Source: Sebastes aleutianus
Lineage: Eukaryota; Chordata; Actinopteri; Perciformes; Sebastidae
NCBI GenBank assembly: GCA_916700875.1
Contig: CAKAKS010000066.1
Span: 13,652,361 to 13,716,360, forward strand
Direction of reading: 5' to 3'
Length of the DNA stretch: 64,000 nucleotides
Every line of letters begins with the position of its first letter. Position 1 is the first letter of the stretch. This document shows positions 12,701 through 18,789 of the stretch, in pieces. The position numbers were made by a program, and so were the translations under genes. The notes beneath the pieces are model-generated. The model was not told where the DNA came from, searched no databases, and saw nothing but the letters and a program-made list of their open reading frames with translations.

Positions 12701-13659
12701 AAGTCTGGAAATTTGAGTCTGGAATCCTGAAGAGGTTGGTGTAGATGCTGCATTAGCATCAGTTGTATCAGAACTGGAGAGTATTTCTTCATTGAAAGAA
12801 GAGCAAAGAGCGGCACTGAAGGCTTTTCTCGATGGAAAAGATGTTTTCGCTCTTCTCCTGACTGGCTTCGGCAAGAGTTTGATTGACAGATCATTCATCC
12901 AGTCACCTGCGAAGTATTTTTTTTTTAAAGTGCCTGCCCTTTTACAAACAGTTTCCAATGAGCCTTCTCTCTCCCTTGAAATGATCACATCTGAGCTCCT
13001 ATCCCCTTTCTCTACCTCTAGACATCGATGAATGTGTAGAACAAGGCATCCAATGTGGACACAATCAGATGTGTTTTAATACCCGAGGGGGATACCAGTG
13101 CCTGGACACACCCTGCCCTGCATCCTATCAGAGTGGACGGAGCCCGGGGTAAATTGCATGACTAAAAAAGTATTGTACGGTGTAAATACAATAATTAGGC
13201 TGTATGCATGTGCATGCAATGTTTTGTAGCTATAAAATATTTGAATGTGTCAGTGACACTTTCCCGTTGACCCTTTAAAGGACGTGCTACAGGCCCTGCT
13301 CTATGGACTGCGCCACAGGAGGCTCTCCTCTGCTCCTGCAGTACAAGCTGCTCACTCTCCCCTCTGGCATCCCAGCCAATCACAATGTGGTACGACTGTC
13401 GGCTTTCTCAGAGTCCGGCGTCCTGCAAGACCGCACGTCTTTTACCGTACTCGAGCAGGAATCAGTGACGGGCGCGATGGGCCGGGTGTTTGGCATCAGA
13501 GACGAGGCAGGCAGGGGGATCATCTTCACCCTGCGGGCTCTGAACAGGCCGGGACTGGTGCGCCTCAAGGTGCAGGCCACCACCATCTCGTCGCAGGGCC
13601 GCATCACCTACCAGAGCATCTTCATCATCTACATCTCCATCTCGACGTACCCCTACTGA
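595..13659 (+). CDS. hmcn2: Hemicentin-2-like, 3' part of gene (24 exons, 5'-partial)
   Basis: Hemicentins are very large secreted matrix proteins that organise basement-membrane linkages and cell-cell adhesion. The exons join as 595-702, 826-960, 1211-1345, 1471-1740, 1830-2020, 2115-2328, 3621-3755, 3847-4037, 4715-4796, 5100-5270, 5566-5718, 6361-6498, 6957-7078, 7202-7442, 7553-7612, 7705-7824, 8944-9078, 9294-9413, 9571-9696, 10980-11108, 11224-11517, 11615-11734, 13022-13148 and 13281-13659. They form one uninterrupted frame encoding about 1,297 residues. Domain order is partial Ig, five Ig, one TSP1, nidogen G2F, half EGF, eight cbEGF and a fibulin-type C-terminal domain. Most boundaries are phase 1, as expected for shuffled Ig and EGF modules. 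The N-terminal VWA domain and most Ig repeats lie upstream. The single TSP1 (HMCN1 has several) and linkage to angptl2 favour HMCN2; the family assignment is secure, the paralogue less so. Confidence 0.9.
826..960 (+). CDS. hmcn2: hmcn2 exon e2: N-terminal half of Ig domain
   Basis: The 135-base exon is phase 1 to phase 1. It begins with the PPEIRP inter-Ig linker and carries the first Ig cysteine (TVLPCEV) and the core tryptophan (SITWQREG). It continues into the next exon, which supplies the second half of the same domain. The donor is CAG|GTAATG. Confidence 0.85.
1211..1345 (+). CDS. hmcn2: hmcn2 exon e3: C-terminal half of Ig domain
   Basis: The 135-base exon completes the domain started at 826. 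It shows the canonical DAGTYQCLAKSQAG motif with the second disulfide cysteine, then the VLQ strand that closes each hemicentin Ig unit. Acceptor is CTACAG and donor AAG|GTAAC. Confidence 0.88.
1471..1740 (+). CDS. hmcn2: hmcn2 exon e4: complete Ig domain
   Basis: One 270-base exon encodes a whole 90-residue I-set domain: VPPV linker, first cysteine in SLECVADG, tryptophan in VTWHKE and second cysteine in DAGMYTCTAKNLAG. Phase is 1 to 1. The neighbouring Ig domains are split over two exons, so this one has lost or never gained the central intron. Confidence 0.9.
1830..2020 (+). CDS. hmcn2: hmcn2 exon e5: first two-thirds of an Ig domain
   Basis: The exon is phase 1 to phase 0. It carries the VPPMIPP linker, first cysteine in LLPCAAQG, tryptophan in VTWEKDG and the GELIIERAE strand. 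The donor GAG|GTTCGC is weak beyond the GT, but joining to 2115 restores the expected ERAE-PGDAGMFTC sequence, so I place the boundary here. Confidence 0.83.
2115..2328 (+). CDS. hmcn2: hmcn2 exon e6: end of one Ig domain and start of the next
   Basis: The exon begins PGDAGMFTCVATNAAG, finishing the previous Ig domain, and continues without an intron into the next (MRPAFKEL, then LALSCHAQG and VISWTV). It is phase 0 to phase 1. Most other Ig borders in this gene have an intron at the domain boundary, so an intron has been lost at this one. Confidence 0.85.
2930..3460. repeat. hAT-like non-autonomous element in hmcn2 intron
   Basis: The left end reads GCTGTCAATTGATTAAAATA and then ATCGCGATTAATC; the right end reads CGCATTAACTTTGACAGCCC. 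These are degenerate inverted termini of a very common teleost element. ATTGCAAT-like sequence lies on both sides and may be the target duplication. Related end sequence occurs at about 6059-6140. Confidence 0.6.
3621..3755 (+). CDS. hmcn2: hmcn2 exon e7: C-terminal half of Ig domain
   Basis: The 135-base exon after a TTTTCCAG acceptor encodes SSVIIENVTTANAGTYVCIA, the F-strand cysteine motif, and ends in VRIR. It is separated from e6 by a 1.3-kb intron that contains an AT-rich hAT-like repeat. A potential N-glycosylation sequon (NVT) is present. Confidence 0.88.
3847..4037 (+). CDS. hmcn2: hmcn2 exon e8: first two-thirds of last Ig domain
   Basis: The exon is phase 1 to 0. It encodes PPVLKGEAHMSQ, first cysteine in AMLDCPVHG, tryptophan in LRWLRDGK and the LPNGSLVIYSIT strands. 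The donor is ACT|GTAAAT. The matching second half is 4715-4796. This is the membrane-distal Ig next to the TSP1 module. Confidence 0.87.
4715..4796 (+). CDS. hmcn2: hmcn2 exon e9: end of last Ig domain
   Basis: The short 82-base exon encodes AADEGEYQCVAESEAGKAER and the LTVQ strand, completing the sixth Ig unit seen here. Acceptor is CTACAG and donor AGA|GTGAGT. The next exon opens directly with the TSP1 repeat. Confidence 0.87.
5100..5270 (+). CDS. hmcn2: hmcn2 exon e10: single thrombospondin type 1 repeat
   Basis: The 171-base, phase 1 to 1 exon encodes a complete TSP1 repeat. It has the tryptophan ladder YSNWEKWGPC, the CSSTCGQGFQERIRLC core and closing cysteines to CQTGLCP. Only one TSP1 repeat lies between the Ig array and the nidogen domain. 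HMCN1 is known for a run of these repeats, so the single copy argues for HMCN2. Confidence 0.9.
5335..5545. repeat. Dispersed repeat abutting hmcn2 exon e11
   Basis: I recognise this sequence type from many teleost introns. It contains GTCCGTCTGTCCGTCACATT, an ACGAGATATCTCAGGAACGC segment and GGTCAAAGGTCAAGGTCACT. The last recognisable part ends about 20-30 bases before the e11 acceptor. Class is unknown to me. Confidence 0.55.
5566..5718 (+). CDS. hmcn2: hmcn2 exon e11: start of nidogen G2F domain
   Basis: It encodes ETPRKTRGSLIGMVNEREFG and the next strands through LDNIPPSVG, the opening of the G2F beta-barrel. The acceptor GAAAG has a poor pyrimidine tract and sits about 25 bases after a dispersed repeat. 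The chosen start keeps phase 1 and matches the hemicentin family pattern of a proline-arginine segment before the G2F fold. The donor is TGG|GTGAGT. Confidence 0.82.
6059..6180. repeat. Fragment of the same hAT-like element
   Basis: It begins AGGGCTGTCAATCAATTAAA and carries the TAATCG-type repeats of the 2930-3460 element, but only one end is recognisable. It lies in the hmcn2 intron before e12. Confidence 0.5.
6361..6498 (+). CDS. hmcn2: hmcn2 exon e12: nidogen G2F domain, second part
   Basis: The 138-base exon after TTCGTTGTAG encodes PLLRLLVSAFAPIYWTTVLQ and the NGYSLTEGQFRQESQLEFETG strand, typical of hemicentin G2F domains. Phase is 1 to 1, donor CCG|GTAAGT. Confidence 0.88.
6957..7078 (+). 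CDS. hmcn2: hmcn2 exon e13: nidogen G2F domain, third part
   Basis: It encodes GEILRLTHVARGLDSEGVLL followed by IDIVINGFVPP. It is phase 1 to 0, so the donor CAA|GTGCGT falls between codons and joins in frame to EFDESYVQTG in the next exon. Confidence 0.87.
7202..7442 (+). CDS. hmcn2: hmcn2 exon e14: end of nidogen G2F domain
   Basis: The 241-base exon encodes EFDESYVQTGQGQLYSWSSQ, the NPMVLRCNHTIIY strand with an N-glycosylation sequon (NHT), and the LTLDFHITANLLIP C-terminus of the barrel. In nidogen and perlecan-binding proteins this fold mediates matrix protein binding. Confidence 0.88.
7553..7612 (+). CDS. hmcn2: hmcn2 exon e15: half-EGF linker
   Basis: The 60-base exon encodes DGYGDTCPKGFILDTASYCA, the last part of an EGF-like module with only two cysteines. 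It links the G2F barrel to the EGF array. Acceptor is TTTGCAG and donor CTG|GTATGC, phase 1 to 1. Confidence 0.85.
7705..7824 (+). CDS. hmcn2: hmcn2 exon e16: calcium-binding EGF 1
   Basis: The 120-base exon encodes a six-cysteine EGF module beginning DEDEC, with the CNNIMGGFSC core that fits the Asn-hydroxylation and calcium-binding pattern. Donor is AAG|GTGAGA. Confidence 0.9.
7890..8871. mobile_element. TTAA-flanked fold-back element, interrupted by a retroposon
   Basis: It is flanked by TTAA on both sides (7890-7893 and 8868-8871). Its two halves are largely inverted copies: GATAGTTCGGGTGTTTTAAA at the left against ACCCAAACTATC at the right. A long internal hairpin has arms at about 8275-8318 and 8333-8377. 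A separate 243-bp insertion occupies 8597-8839. A shorter copy lies at 9755-10164. Confidence 0.75.
8597..8839 (-). mobile_element. Retroposon-like insertion with perfect 16-bp target duplication
   Basis: The sequence CCCACTTCAAAACACC is present at 8581-8596 and again at 8840-8855, exactly flanking a 243-base insert. The insert begins ATCCATCCATCTGCAACCGC and ends GGAGAAAA. Read on the minus strand it ends in a GGATGGAT tail. Long exact duplications plus a short repeated tail indicate target-primed reverse transcription, as for a LINE or SINE copy. Confidence 0.7.
8944..9078 (+). CDS. hmcn2: hmcn2 exon e17: calcium-binding EGF 2, GC splice donor
   Basis: It encodes DIDECSQGSHMC, the core CVNTVGTYRCQAKC and closing GTSC, six cysteines in all. 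The only donor that preserves phase and the cysteine pattern is AAG|GCAAGT, a GC-AG intron. The spacing between cysteines four and five is three residues rather than one, a variation also seen in EGF 4. Confidence 0.88.
9294..9413 (+). CDS. hmcn2: hmcn2 exon e18: calcium-binding EGF 3
   Basis: The 120-base exon encodes DVDECKESALSPC, the CLNTLGSYRCIC core and GHRC. It is a canonical cbEGF with the Asn and aromatic residues of the calcium-binding consensus. Acceptor is TTTCAG and donor TCG|GTCAGT. Confidence 0.9.
9571..9696 (+). CDS. hmcn2: hmcn2 exon e19: calcium-binding EGF 4
   Basis: It encodes DINECMRNVC, the core CHNTEGGYQCFDSC and a final cysteine in GACM. Cysteine spacing matches EGF 2. 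Phase is 1 to 1 and the donor is TGG|GTTAGT. Confidence 0.9.
9755..10164. mobile_element. Second copy of the TTAA-flanked fold-back element
   Basis: It shares TTAAAGGGATAGTTT at the start, the GGAGAAGCAGACAGGAGTTA and CCGTCCACAGCAGTACAT segments, and CACCCAAACTATCCATTTA at the end with 7890-8871. It lacks the retroposon. It lies in the hmcn2 intron between e19 and e20. Confidence 0.75.
10165..10979. other. hmcn2 intron sequence without a recognised feature
   Basis: AT-rich sequence follows the fold-back element. No exon-like segment with splice sites and EGF or Ig signature was seen. The part after about 10680 is T-rich. Confidence 0.5.
10980..11108 (+). CDS. hmcn2: hmcn2 exon e20: calcium-binding EGF 5
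   Basis: The 129-base exon encodes DVDECQDGSHTC, the CQNTIGGYGCVC core and GLPC. It follows a 1.3-kb intron holding a second copy of the TTAA-flanked fold-back element. Donor is TGG|GTACGA. Confidence 0.9.
11224..11517 (+). CDS. hmcn2: hmcn2 exon e21: calcium-binding EGF 6 plus basic insert
   Basis: The long 294-base exon encodes a full cbEGF (DIDECQQTPSPC to GRSC). It then encodes about 58 residues rich in arginine and serine with an NGT sequon, and ends in the half-EGF CPAGYTARDGTCV. An insert at this point is a family feature of hemicentins, so I read it as genuine rather than a missed intron. Confidence 0.9.
11615..11734 (+). CDS. hmcn2: hmcn2 exon e22: calcium-binding EGF 7
   Basis: The 120-base exon encodes DVDECQLRKPCQHEC, the CRNTIGSFQCLC core and GRNCK. 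Donor is AAG|GTAAAG. The following 1.3-kb intron contains a RecQ-like helicase relic. Confidence 0.9.
12120..12720. repeat. Dispersed repeat sequence preceding helicase relic
   Basis: The GAGGCAGTTGCCTAGGGCGG segment at about 12150 is typical of a common teleost interspersed repeat. The stretch to 12720 has no other coding signal and is interrupted by a G9 run near 12337. Boundaries are not clear. Confidence 0.4.
12720..12905 (+). pseudogene. RecQ-like helicase fragment inside hmcn2 intron
   Basis: About 60 codons in one frame resemble the start of a RecQ-family helicase core. The run is ELESISSLKEEQRAALKAFL, then DGKDVFALLLTGFGKSL, where TGFGKS is a Walker A motif. In functional helicases the residues before it are usually LPTG; here it is LLTG. 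Similarity stops abruptly after GKSL and the reading continues into an unrelated AT-rich run, so the copy is truncated. It has no start codon or splice context and is read as a mobile-element-carried relic. Confidence 0.6.
13022..13148 (+). CDS. hmcn2: hmcn2 exon e23: calcium-binding EGF 8
   Basis: It encodes DIDECVEQGIQC, the core CFNTRGGYQCLDTPC and SGRSPG, ending in phase 2. The last EGF cysteine is supplied by the next exon. The donor is GGG|GTAAAT; the GT at 13149-13150 is required by frame. Confidence 0.88.
13281..13659 (+). CDS. hmcn2: hmcn2 exon e24: fibulin-type C-terminal domain and stop
   Basis: It starts at phase 2 with TCYRPCSMDC, followed by about 110 residues of the fibulin-type C-terminal domain. 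Recognisable segments are LLQYKLLTLPSGIPANHNVV and the terminal FIIYISISTYPY. Ending in YPY before TGA (13657-13659) is typical of hemicentins and some fibulins, which confirms the true C-terminus. Confidence 0.93.
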
Positions 13660-14675
13660 GCCTCTGTGCTGCTTTACAGATGACTCTGCCTCCCAGTGGC
13701 CTCCGGATGCCTCCTACCCACAAGGCAATTCCCCCAAAACCCTGTGCCTCGGACACATTAGGCCACGCAAAGAAGCTCTAACATACAAGAGAAGGTGGAC
13801 GTGGTCAGTAAGTGGATCTCATGAAGACGTGTGCCCCCATCTGTGACTGAAATGAATTCATTATAGAGCAGAACCTACTCTGAAATCTGAACTGACAAAC
13901 ATGCTGGATGAACATAATATTTTGTTTATTCACTATATGCCCTATTTTGGGAAAAATCTTTCTTATCAATATCTGAAAAATGCAGAATGCGAAAAAAAAT
14001 GTAATGTCAACCAAGCACTGAAGTTATTTAGTATCCATCAGGAACAACCAGATATTTTTTTATGTTCTGCTATCATTTTGTTTGTTTATTTTACAATGTT
14101 ATCTAATTCTGGGACAGATTTATTCTCACAAGCCTTTTAACAGTTTTGAAAATGTACAATTCTTCCCCTACTATTTTAATTTATTTAAGTCATTTGAACA
14201 CATCACTGGTTCAAACAAGGTTTGAATTAATCAGGATCTACTAGCATCCTGATGACAAACCTTCAGTGGCACATCTAAACAGTGGCTTGTAGCTATCTCG
14301 CTATCATATGTCTTTTTGTACTCTTTTTATAAAAATTTTTATCACGTGTAAAAGTTCAAAGGTGCTAATCTGAATGTACTTGAGTGTTTCAAATACTTGC
14401 CTTAGACTGCACTTACAGTTTCAGCTACAAAACGGCACGTCTTTCCTGCATTCATAATGCTATGCACAACATTTTAGTAACATAACATTTGAAATAGTTC
14501 AGCAATCAAACATGTGCCATCAATGAACACATCTGAGAAGTAATCTGAAAACTATAAAATGCCCACAATTGCAGTAAAAATGTTTGCTCTACTCCTGCAG
14601 ATTAAACAAATATTTCCCTGTTGCTGTAAATGAGTGTCAAATATTTGTAGAAATAAAACAATTTGTTATTGTCTG
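13660..14675 (+). other. hmcn2: hmcn2 3' untranslated region
   Basis: This AT-rich sequence follows the stop codon with no further coding signal and no recognisable repeat. It is taken to end shortly after the AATAAA hexamer at 14652-14657. The precise cleavage site is inferred. Confidence 0.6.
14652..14657 (+). other. Polyadenylation signal of hmcn2
   Basis: A canonical AATAAA lies 993 bases after the stop codon and is followed within 25 bases by TGTTATTGTCTGTT, a plausible GU-rich downstream element. It is the only canonical hexamer I noticed in a credible position. Confidence 0.55.
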
Positions 14676-15017
14676 TTACCATACCATAGTCTCAGTCAGT
14701 CTTGGTTGTATCCTATAACAGAACCTACTAACTAACAGCATTTTGCACAAACAATATTACTGCAAACATGTATTAACCAGGGGGAGAGCTTACGCACAAC
14801 CTACTCAGGAAAAGCCATTTGGCCACAATGTTAATGAATGACGTATAAACCCCGAGAACAGATGACAATCTGGCTTTTAGATCATTTCTACTCTGGCCTT
14901 CCCTGACACAAACCTTAAGTAAACCTAAAATAATCTCTTTCCCACTCTGTTATGACTCTTCTGAGAATGCAGTAAAGTGGTCGTTGGCGATCTCTCTATC
15001 TTGTGCTCTGTCAATCT

Positions 15018-15342
15018 TAGGGGGATCTACTTGCAGAATTGGAATATAATATTAATGTGTTAAAGTGTGCTTTCTTTAGTGTATAATCACCTGAAACTAA
15101 GAATCGTTGTGTTTTCGTTAGCTTAGAATGAGCTGTTTATATCTAAATAGGGAGCGGGTCCTCTTCACGGAGCCAGCCGCCATGTTTCTACAGTAGCCGT
15201 AGTAACGGACAAACCAAATGCTGGCTCACATTTTCCGCATTGACCACCATAGTTCTCCAACACACAGGAGAAGTTTAAAGTGGTTGCAATCTGCAACCTC
15301 ACCGCTAGATGGCGCCAGATCCTACACACTGCACCTTTGAAA
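15018..15342 (+). repeat. TTAA-type MITE family M1, copy 1 (5' truncated)
   Basis: It shares GTGTATAATCACCTGAAACT, GAATCGTTGTGTTTTCGTTA, GTTTCTACAGTAGCC and the terminal CCTACACACTGCACCTTT with the copies at 18615-18780, 21589-22121 and 26366-26616. There is no coding capacity. Confidence 0.75.
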
Positions 15343-15511
15343 TAGTTTTATTTGCTCACTCAAAAGTGCTTAGCATCAAAGCTGAAAGCAGCTTTGTATT
15401 TAGGGGGCTGAGAGGTAAAGACAAATCTATGCAAAATATATGGAGGTTGACACATTTCTATCATCTCACAAATGATATCGTAATATTGCCCAACCTTAAC
15501 CGGTAGCATCA

Positions 15512-15950
15512 ATTTTCTTTCTTTTTTTAATTATATGTTTTTATTGACACTTAGCAACAAACATCCATGAAATGAGTTACAAACCCTGTCTGCATACATC
15601 ACCCACCTAAGTCTGTCTAAAGTGCCGCATTTTAAGATTTCTTATAGAAACACTACATAGAAAAACAAAACAGTGAAAATTATGAACAAATAAGGAGTGA
15701 TATTTTAATTACCATACAATCATAGATTTGCAAAAATAAAATCTGGCCTGTGGGGTGTTACATAGTTAAGCCAGTTTTCCTAGCATGACACAAATAAGTC
15801 AAATTTATGGTTAACATATGCTGTTATCCTCTCCATTTTGTAAATGTCCATTGTAATGTCCATCCATGTATTTAAAGTTGGGCTCTCCTGTGATAACCAT
15901 TTCCTTGTTTTCTAGCAGTTTTCATAGAGGACTGAATTCTGATCTTTTAA
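15512..15950 (-). mobile_element. 5'-truncated L1-like LINE, ORF2 C-terminus and 3' end
   Basis: On the minus strand, about 15907-15730, the translation reads KWLSQESPTLNTWMDI, then MERITAYVNHKFDLF, a stop, and ENWLNYVTPHRPDFIF. The WL...TL..W...I..MERIT pattern is the C-terminal signature of L1/Tx1-type ORF2 proteins. The 3' end follows, with GTGTCAATAAAAACATATAA and an A-rich tail at about 15540-15512. The in-frame stop shows it is dead. Confidence 0.65.
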
Positions 15951-16602
15951 TCTGCATCTTTATCTGTAACACTGATACTCAAAGCCAGGAGGTCATATCA
16001 CTGACTGTAGAAACATCTGTAGTAAATGGTCATTGCCTCAGGTAATACCTCAGCTGCTCAGTAGATGGAGCATGCTTTAGGTTGTTGTCAAAATGTTGAA
16101 ACTGACTGTAGATCAACTGTTGGGCCCTGGTGCTCTGGGTGTACTGTTGCTCTCTTAGCTGTCATCACTGTCATATGTTGAGCTGCTGGTTGTAATAACC
16201 GAGCAGATCGATCTCTACGGGAGGGAATTTCAACATTACCCCGCTTACGGATACACTGTTATATGGGATCAGGTTGTTTTTGTGCCATGTAACTGACCAG
16301 GTTGAAGAGTTTGTACAGTTTGGCATCTAATACAGAACTCATTGTTTTTGCTGTTCATTTCCCTGAAATGACTAATAGAGAAGGTCATGGAAAGCTGACC
16401 TGAGCTGAGCTGAGGGGGTGTGTTTGTTGATGCTTCAATGTGTGTGTGGGGGGGAGGTTGCCTCCAGTTGTTTTGATTTTTGCTGTTTCTGTGATGTGGT
16501 CATTAGCTTAGACTGGATGTTAGGAATTACAAGTGATTGTGAAAGAACAGTTTTCTACAGTATACTGTGTGTGGGTTTAATACTTGTTAGTAAGTTACTA
16601 CT

Positions 16603-17077
16603 TTAAAGGGGAACTACGCCCATTTTCAAAATTCAAAAAAAATATTAGTAAACATGAACAACTTTCTCCCAAATCCCAAAACTAGAGTGCTAAAACTCAA
16701 ATTTGTGATGTCATAGGGTATAAAGTGTGGAGCTGCTCTATAGACAGTGGATGAGGAGAGATGTTGTGGATGACACTGCAGCCAGGGGAATGATCTGAGT
16801 ATATGGGGACATTTTCTGTTTCACAACTGAGAACACTACAATAAAATAAAGCTCATTTGGGTATAAAAAAAGAAAACAAACATTCTGTGGGTCCACAAAA
16901 TCAGTCTTCCATTCATCGTCTATGGAGCAGCTCCAGACTTTATACCCTATGACATTACAAGTCTGAGACTTACTTCTCTGGTTTCTGGCTTTGAGAGAGA
17001 GTAGCTCCAATATTGACTTTACTAGACCATGGAAATAACACATTGGAATTCTCAATTTACGTAGTGTTCCCCTTCAA
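16603..17077. mobile_element. MITE with inverted termini and TTAA-like flanks
   Basis: The left end is TTAAAGGGGAACTACGCCC and the right end reads CGTAGTGTTCCCCTTCAA, giving inverted termini of about 17 bases. The interior contains two inverted copies of a GATGTCATAGGGTATAAAG-like segment (near 16705 and 16940), so it can fold back. Confidence 0.65.
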
Positions 17078-18309
17078 GTTGTTATACGAGTCAGCGCTTT
17101 CCATCATTAAAATATCCATCATACAACAATACCCCTTATTATAATCATGAAATAAATATTTAGAAAATATAGATGTGTACAAAGCAGATCAAATAATTGT
17201 TGATGTGGCAGTTCAGCTGTTCCATATTTCCCATTAACGTAAACAGAAAGGATTTCTAAACAATTTTCCAACTGTGTTTCTAAACAAACAGCCATTAAAC
17301 ATAATTATTTTTGACTAGTGGTACATGTGGAATTAAATTAATTAAAGCAATCTGTGCTCTGTCTTTAACATCTCTGAACCACGGGCAATAGCTAAAGCAG
17401 CAGTGCCAATATAACTTTAACGTATGCATGTGAATAGAACGAGCAGTGGTTGCAAATAATTAGAAATAGCATTAAAAAAAGAAATGAGCATTGCTTTCTG
17501 GGAAAAACAGCAGGACTGCACGCCAAACTGGAAGCAAGTCATTCATTAAGGTTTCATAGAGCTTCACAAATCCCTTGTAACACATGTAAATACACTGCGA
17601 GGCAGACTGGAGGCCTTTTCCTCTCTTCTATAAAACACAGAGTATTAGTGGAAATGAATGCTTAAGGCTGAGAGATGGCTAGTACCATCTCCCCTACTGC
17701 TTTACACAGTCAGGATGTCAGGAGAAATGGGGACTTACTGTTCTCCACTTGCTAATGAGCACAACACTGCTGCCTATTAGTAGGTATAAGCAATGGAGCT
17801 CAGAGCGTAACCATTATGACCAAGTTAAATCTTCAAACAAAAGAATTCTTCAAGTTAAAGTCTTGTCAAACATTTCACTGTGTCCTAGATTATACCTGAG
17901 ATCTAATGCCCCTTTATATGCTAAATCAGACATTGTTTGACCGCACAGTATTCGCTCATAGCATCCCAAAACATTCAAAACTTAAAGCTGCACTAACTGA
18001 TATTTTTACATGACTGTATATAAAGATAGACGACATGACAGCTCCCCAAAAAGTGAAGCAAAAACATCTCGATCGCCCCCCTGGTGGCAGGCTGCAGTAT
18101 AGGTCATAAAAGGAAGTGGAGACAGGCATTTAGCTGATAAAGAGTAGTACATTTCCCTCAGGAGTTGGTGAAACCCAAAGAGAGATAAAAGGAGAGTAAA
18201 TATTGGACTTTAATTTGTCATTTGTCAGAAACCTGAAACCAAATGAATGCTAATGTTGCTCGGCATCTGCTGGGTGTGTAAATAGGCAACTGTTTGCCCA
18301 CACTTGAAC
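17078..18309. other. Intergenic, no gene seen
   Basis: AT-rich unique-looking sequence. The stretch 17985-18130 (TAAAGCTGCACTAACTGATA, and CCCCCTGGTGGCAGGCTGCA) looks like a dispersed MITE fragment, of which no second copy was noticed here. Confidence 0.4.
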
Positions 18310-18590
18310 CCAGTGGTGGCAGAAGTACTCAGATTGTTTACTTAAATAAAAGTATCAATACCACAGCATTCAAATACTCTGTTACAAGTAAAAGTCCTGC
18401 ATTCAAAATCGTACTTACTTAAGTAAAAGTACAATAGTATTAGCATCAAAATATACTTAAAGTACCAAACATAAAAGTACTCATTACGCAGTATGGCCCA
18501 TTTCAGAATGATATGTATTATATTATTGGATTATAATTATTGATGCATCAATGTGTTCATCACTTTAATGTTTAAGCTGGTAAAGGTGGA
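18310..18590. repeat. hAT-type element end with AAGTAC-rich subterminal repeats
   Basis: It begins CAGTGGTGGCAGAAGTACTC and carries many ACTTAAGTA/AAAGTAC motifs, the subterminal pattern of Tol2-like teleost hAT elements. Only one terminus is recognisable and there is no transposase. Confidence 0.6.
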
Positions 18591-18614
18591 GCTGATTGTA
18601 ATAGATTTACTTTA

Positions 18615-18780
18615 CGGGTCCTCCACAGTTGCCCAGACGGACAAACCAAACACTGGCTCTAGATAGGGCCATTTACGTTTTTGCGTCGGCCAACGTAATT
18701 GTCCTATTGTAATTTTCAGTTGGTTGCAACCTGCAACCTCACCACTAGATGCCGCCAGATCCTACACACTGCACCTTTAA
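18615..18780 (+). repeat. MITE family M1, copy 2 (3' part)
   Basis: It contains CGGGTCCTCCACAGTTGCCC, ACGGACAAACCAAACACTGG and the end CCTACACACTGCACCTTTAA, matching the right half of the other family members. Confidence 0.7.
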
Positions 18781-18789
18781 TTTTTGTTG

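Noticed and set aside
1..13659. Hemicentin-1 rather than hemicentin-2
   Set aside because: Only one TSP1 repeat is present and the neighbour is angptl2; HMCN1 typically has several TSP1 repeats. Not fully excluded without a tree.
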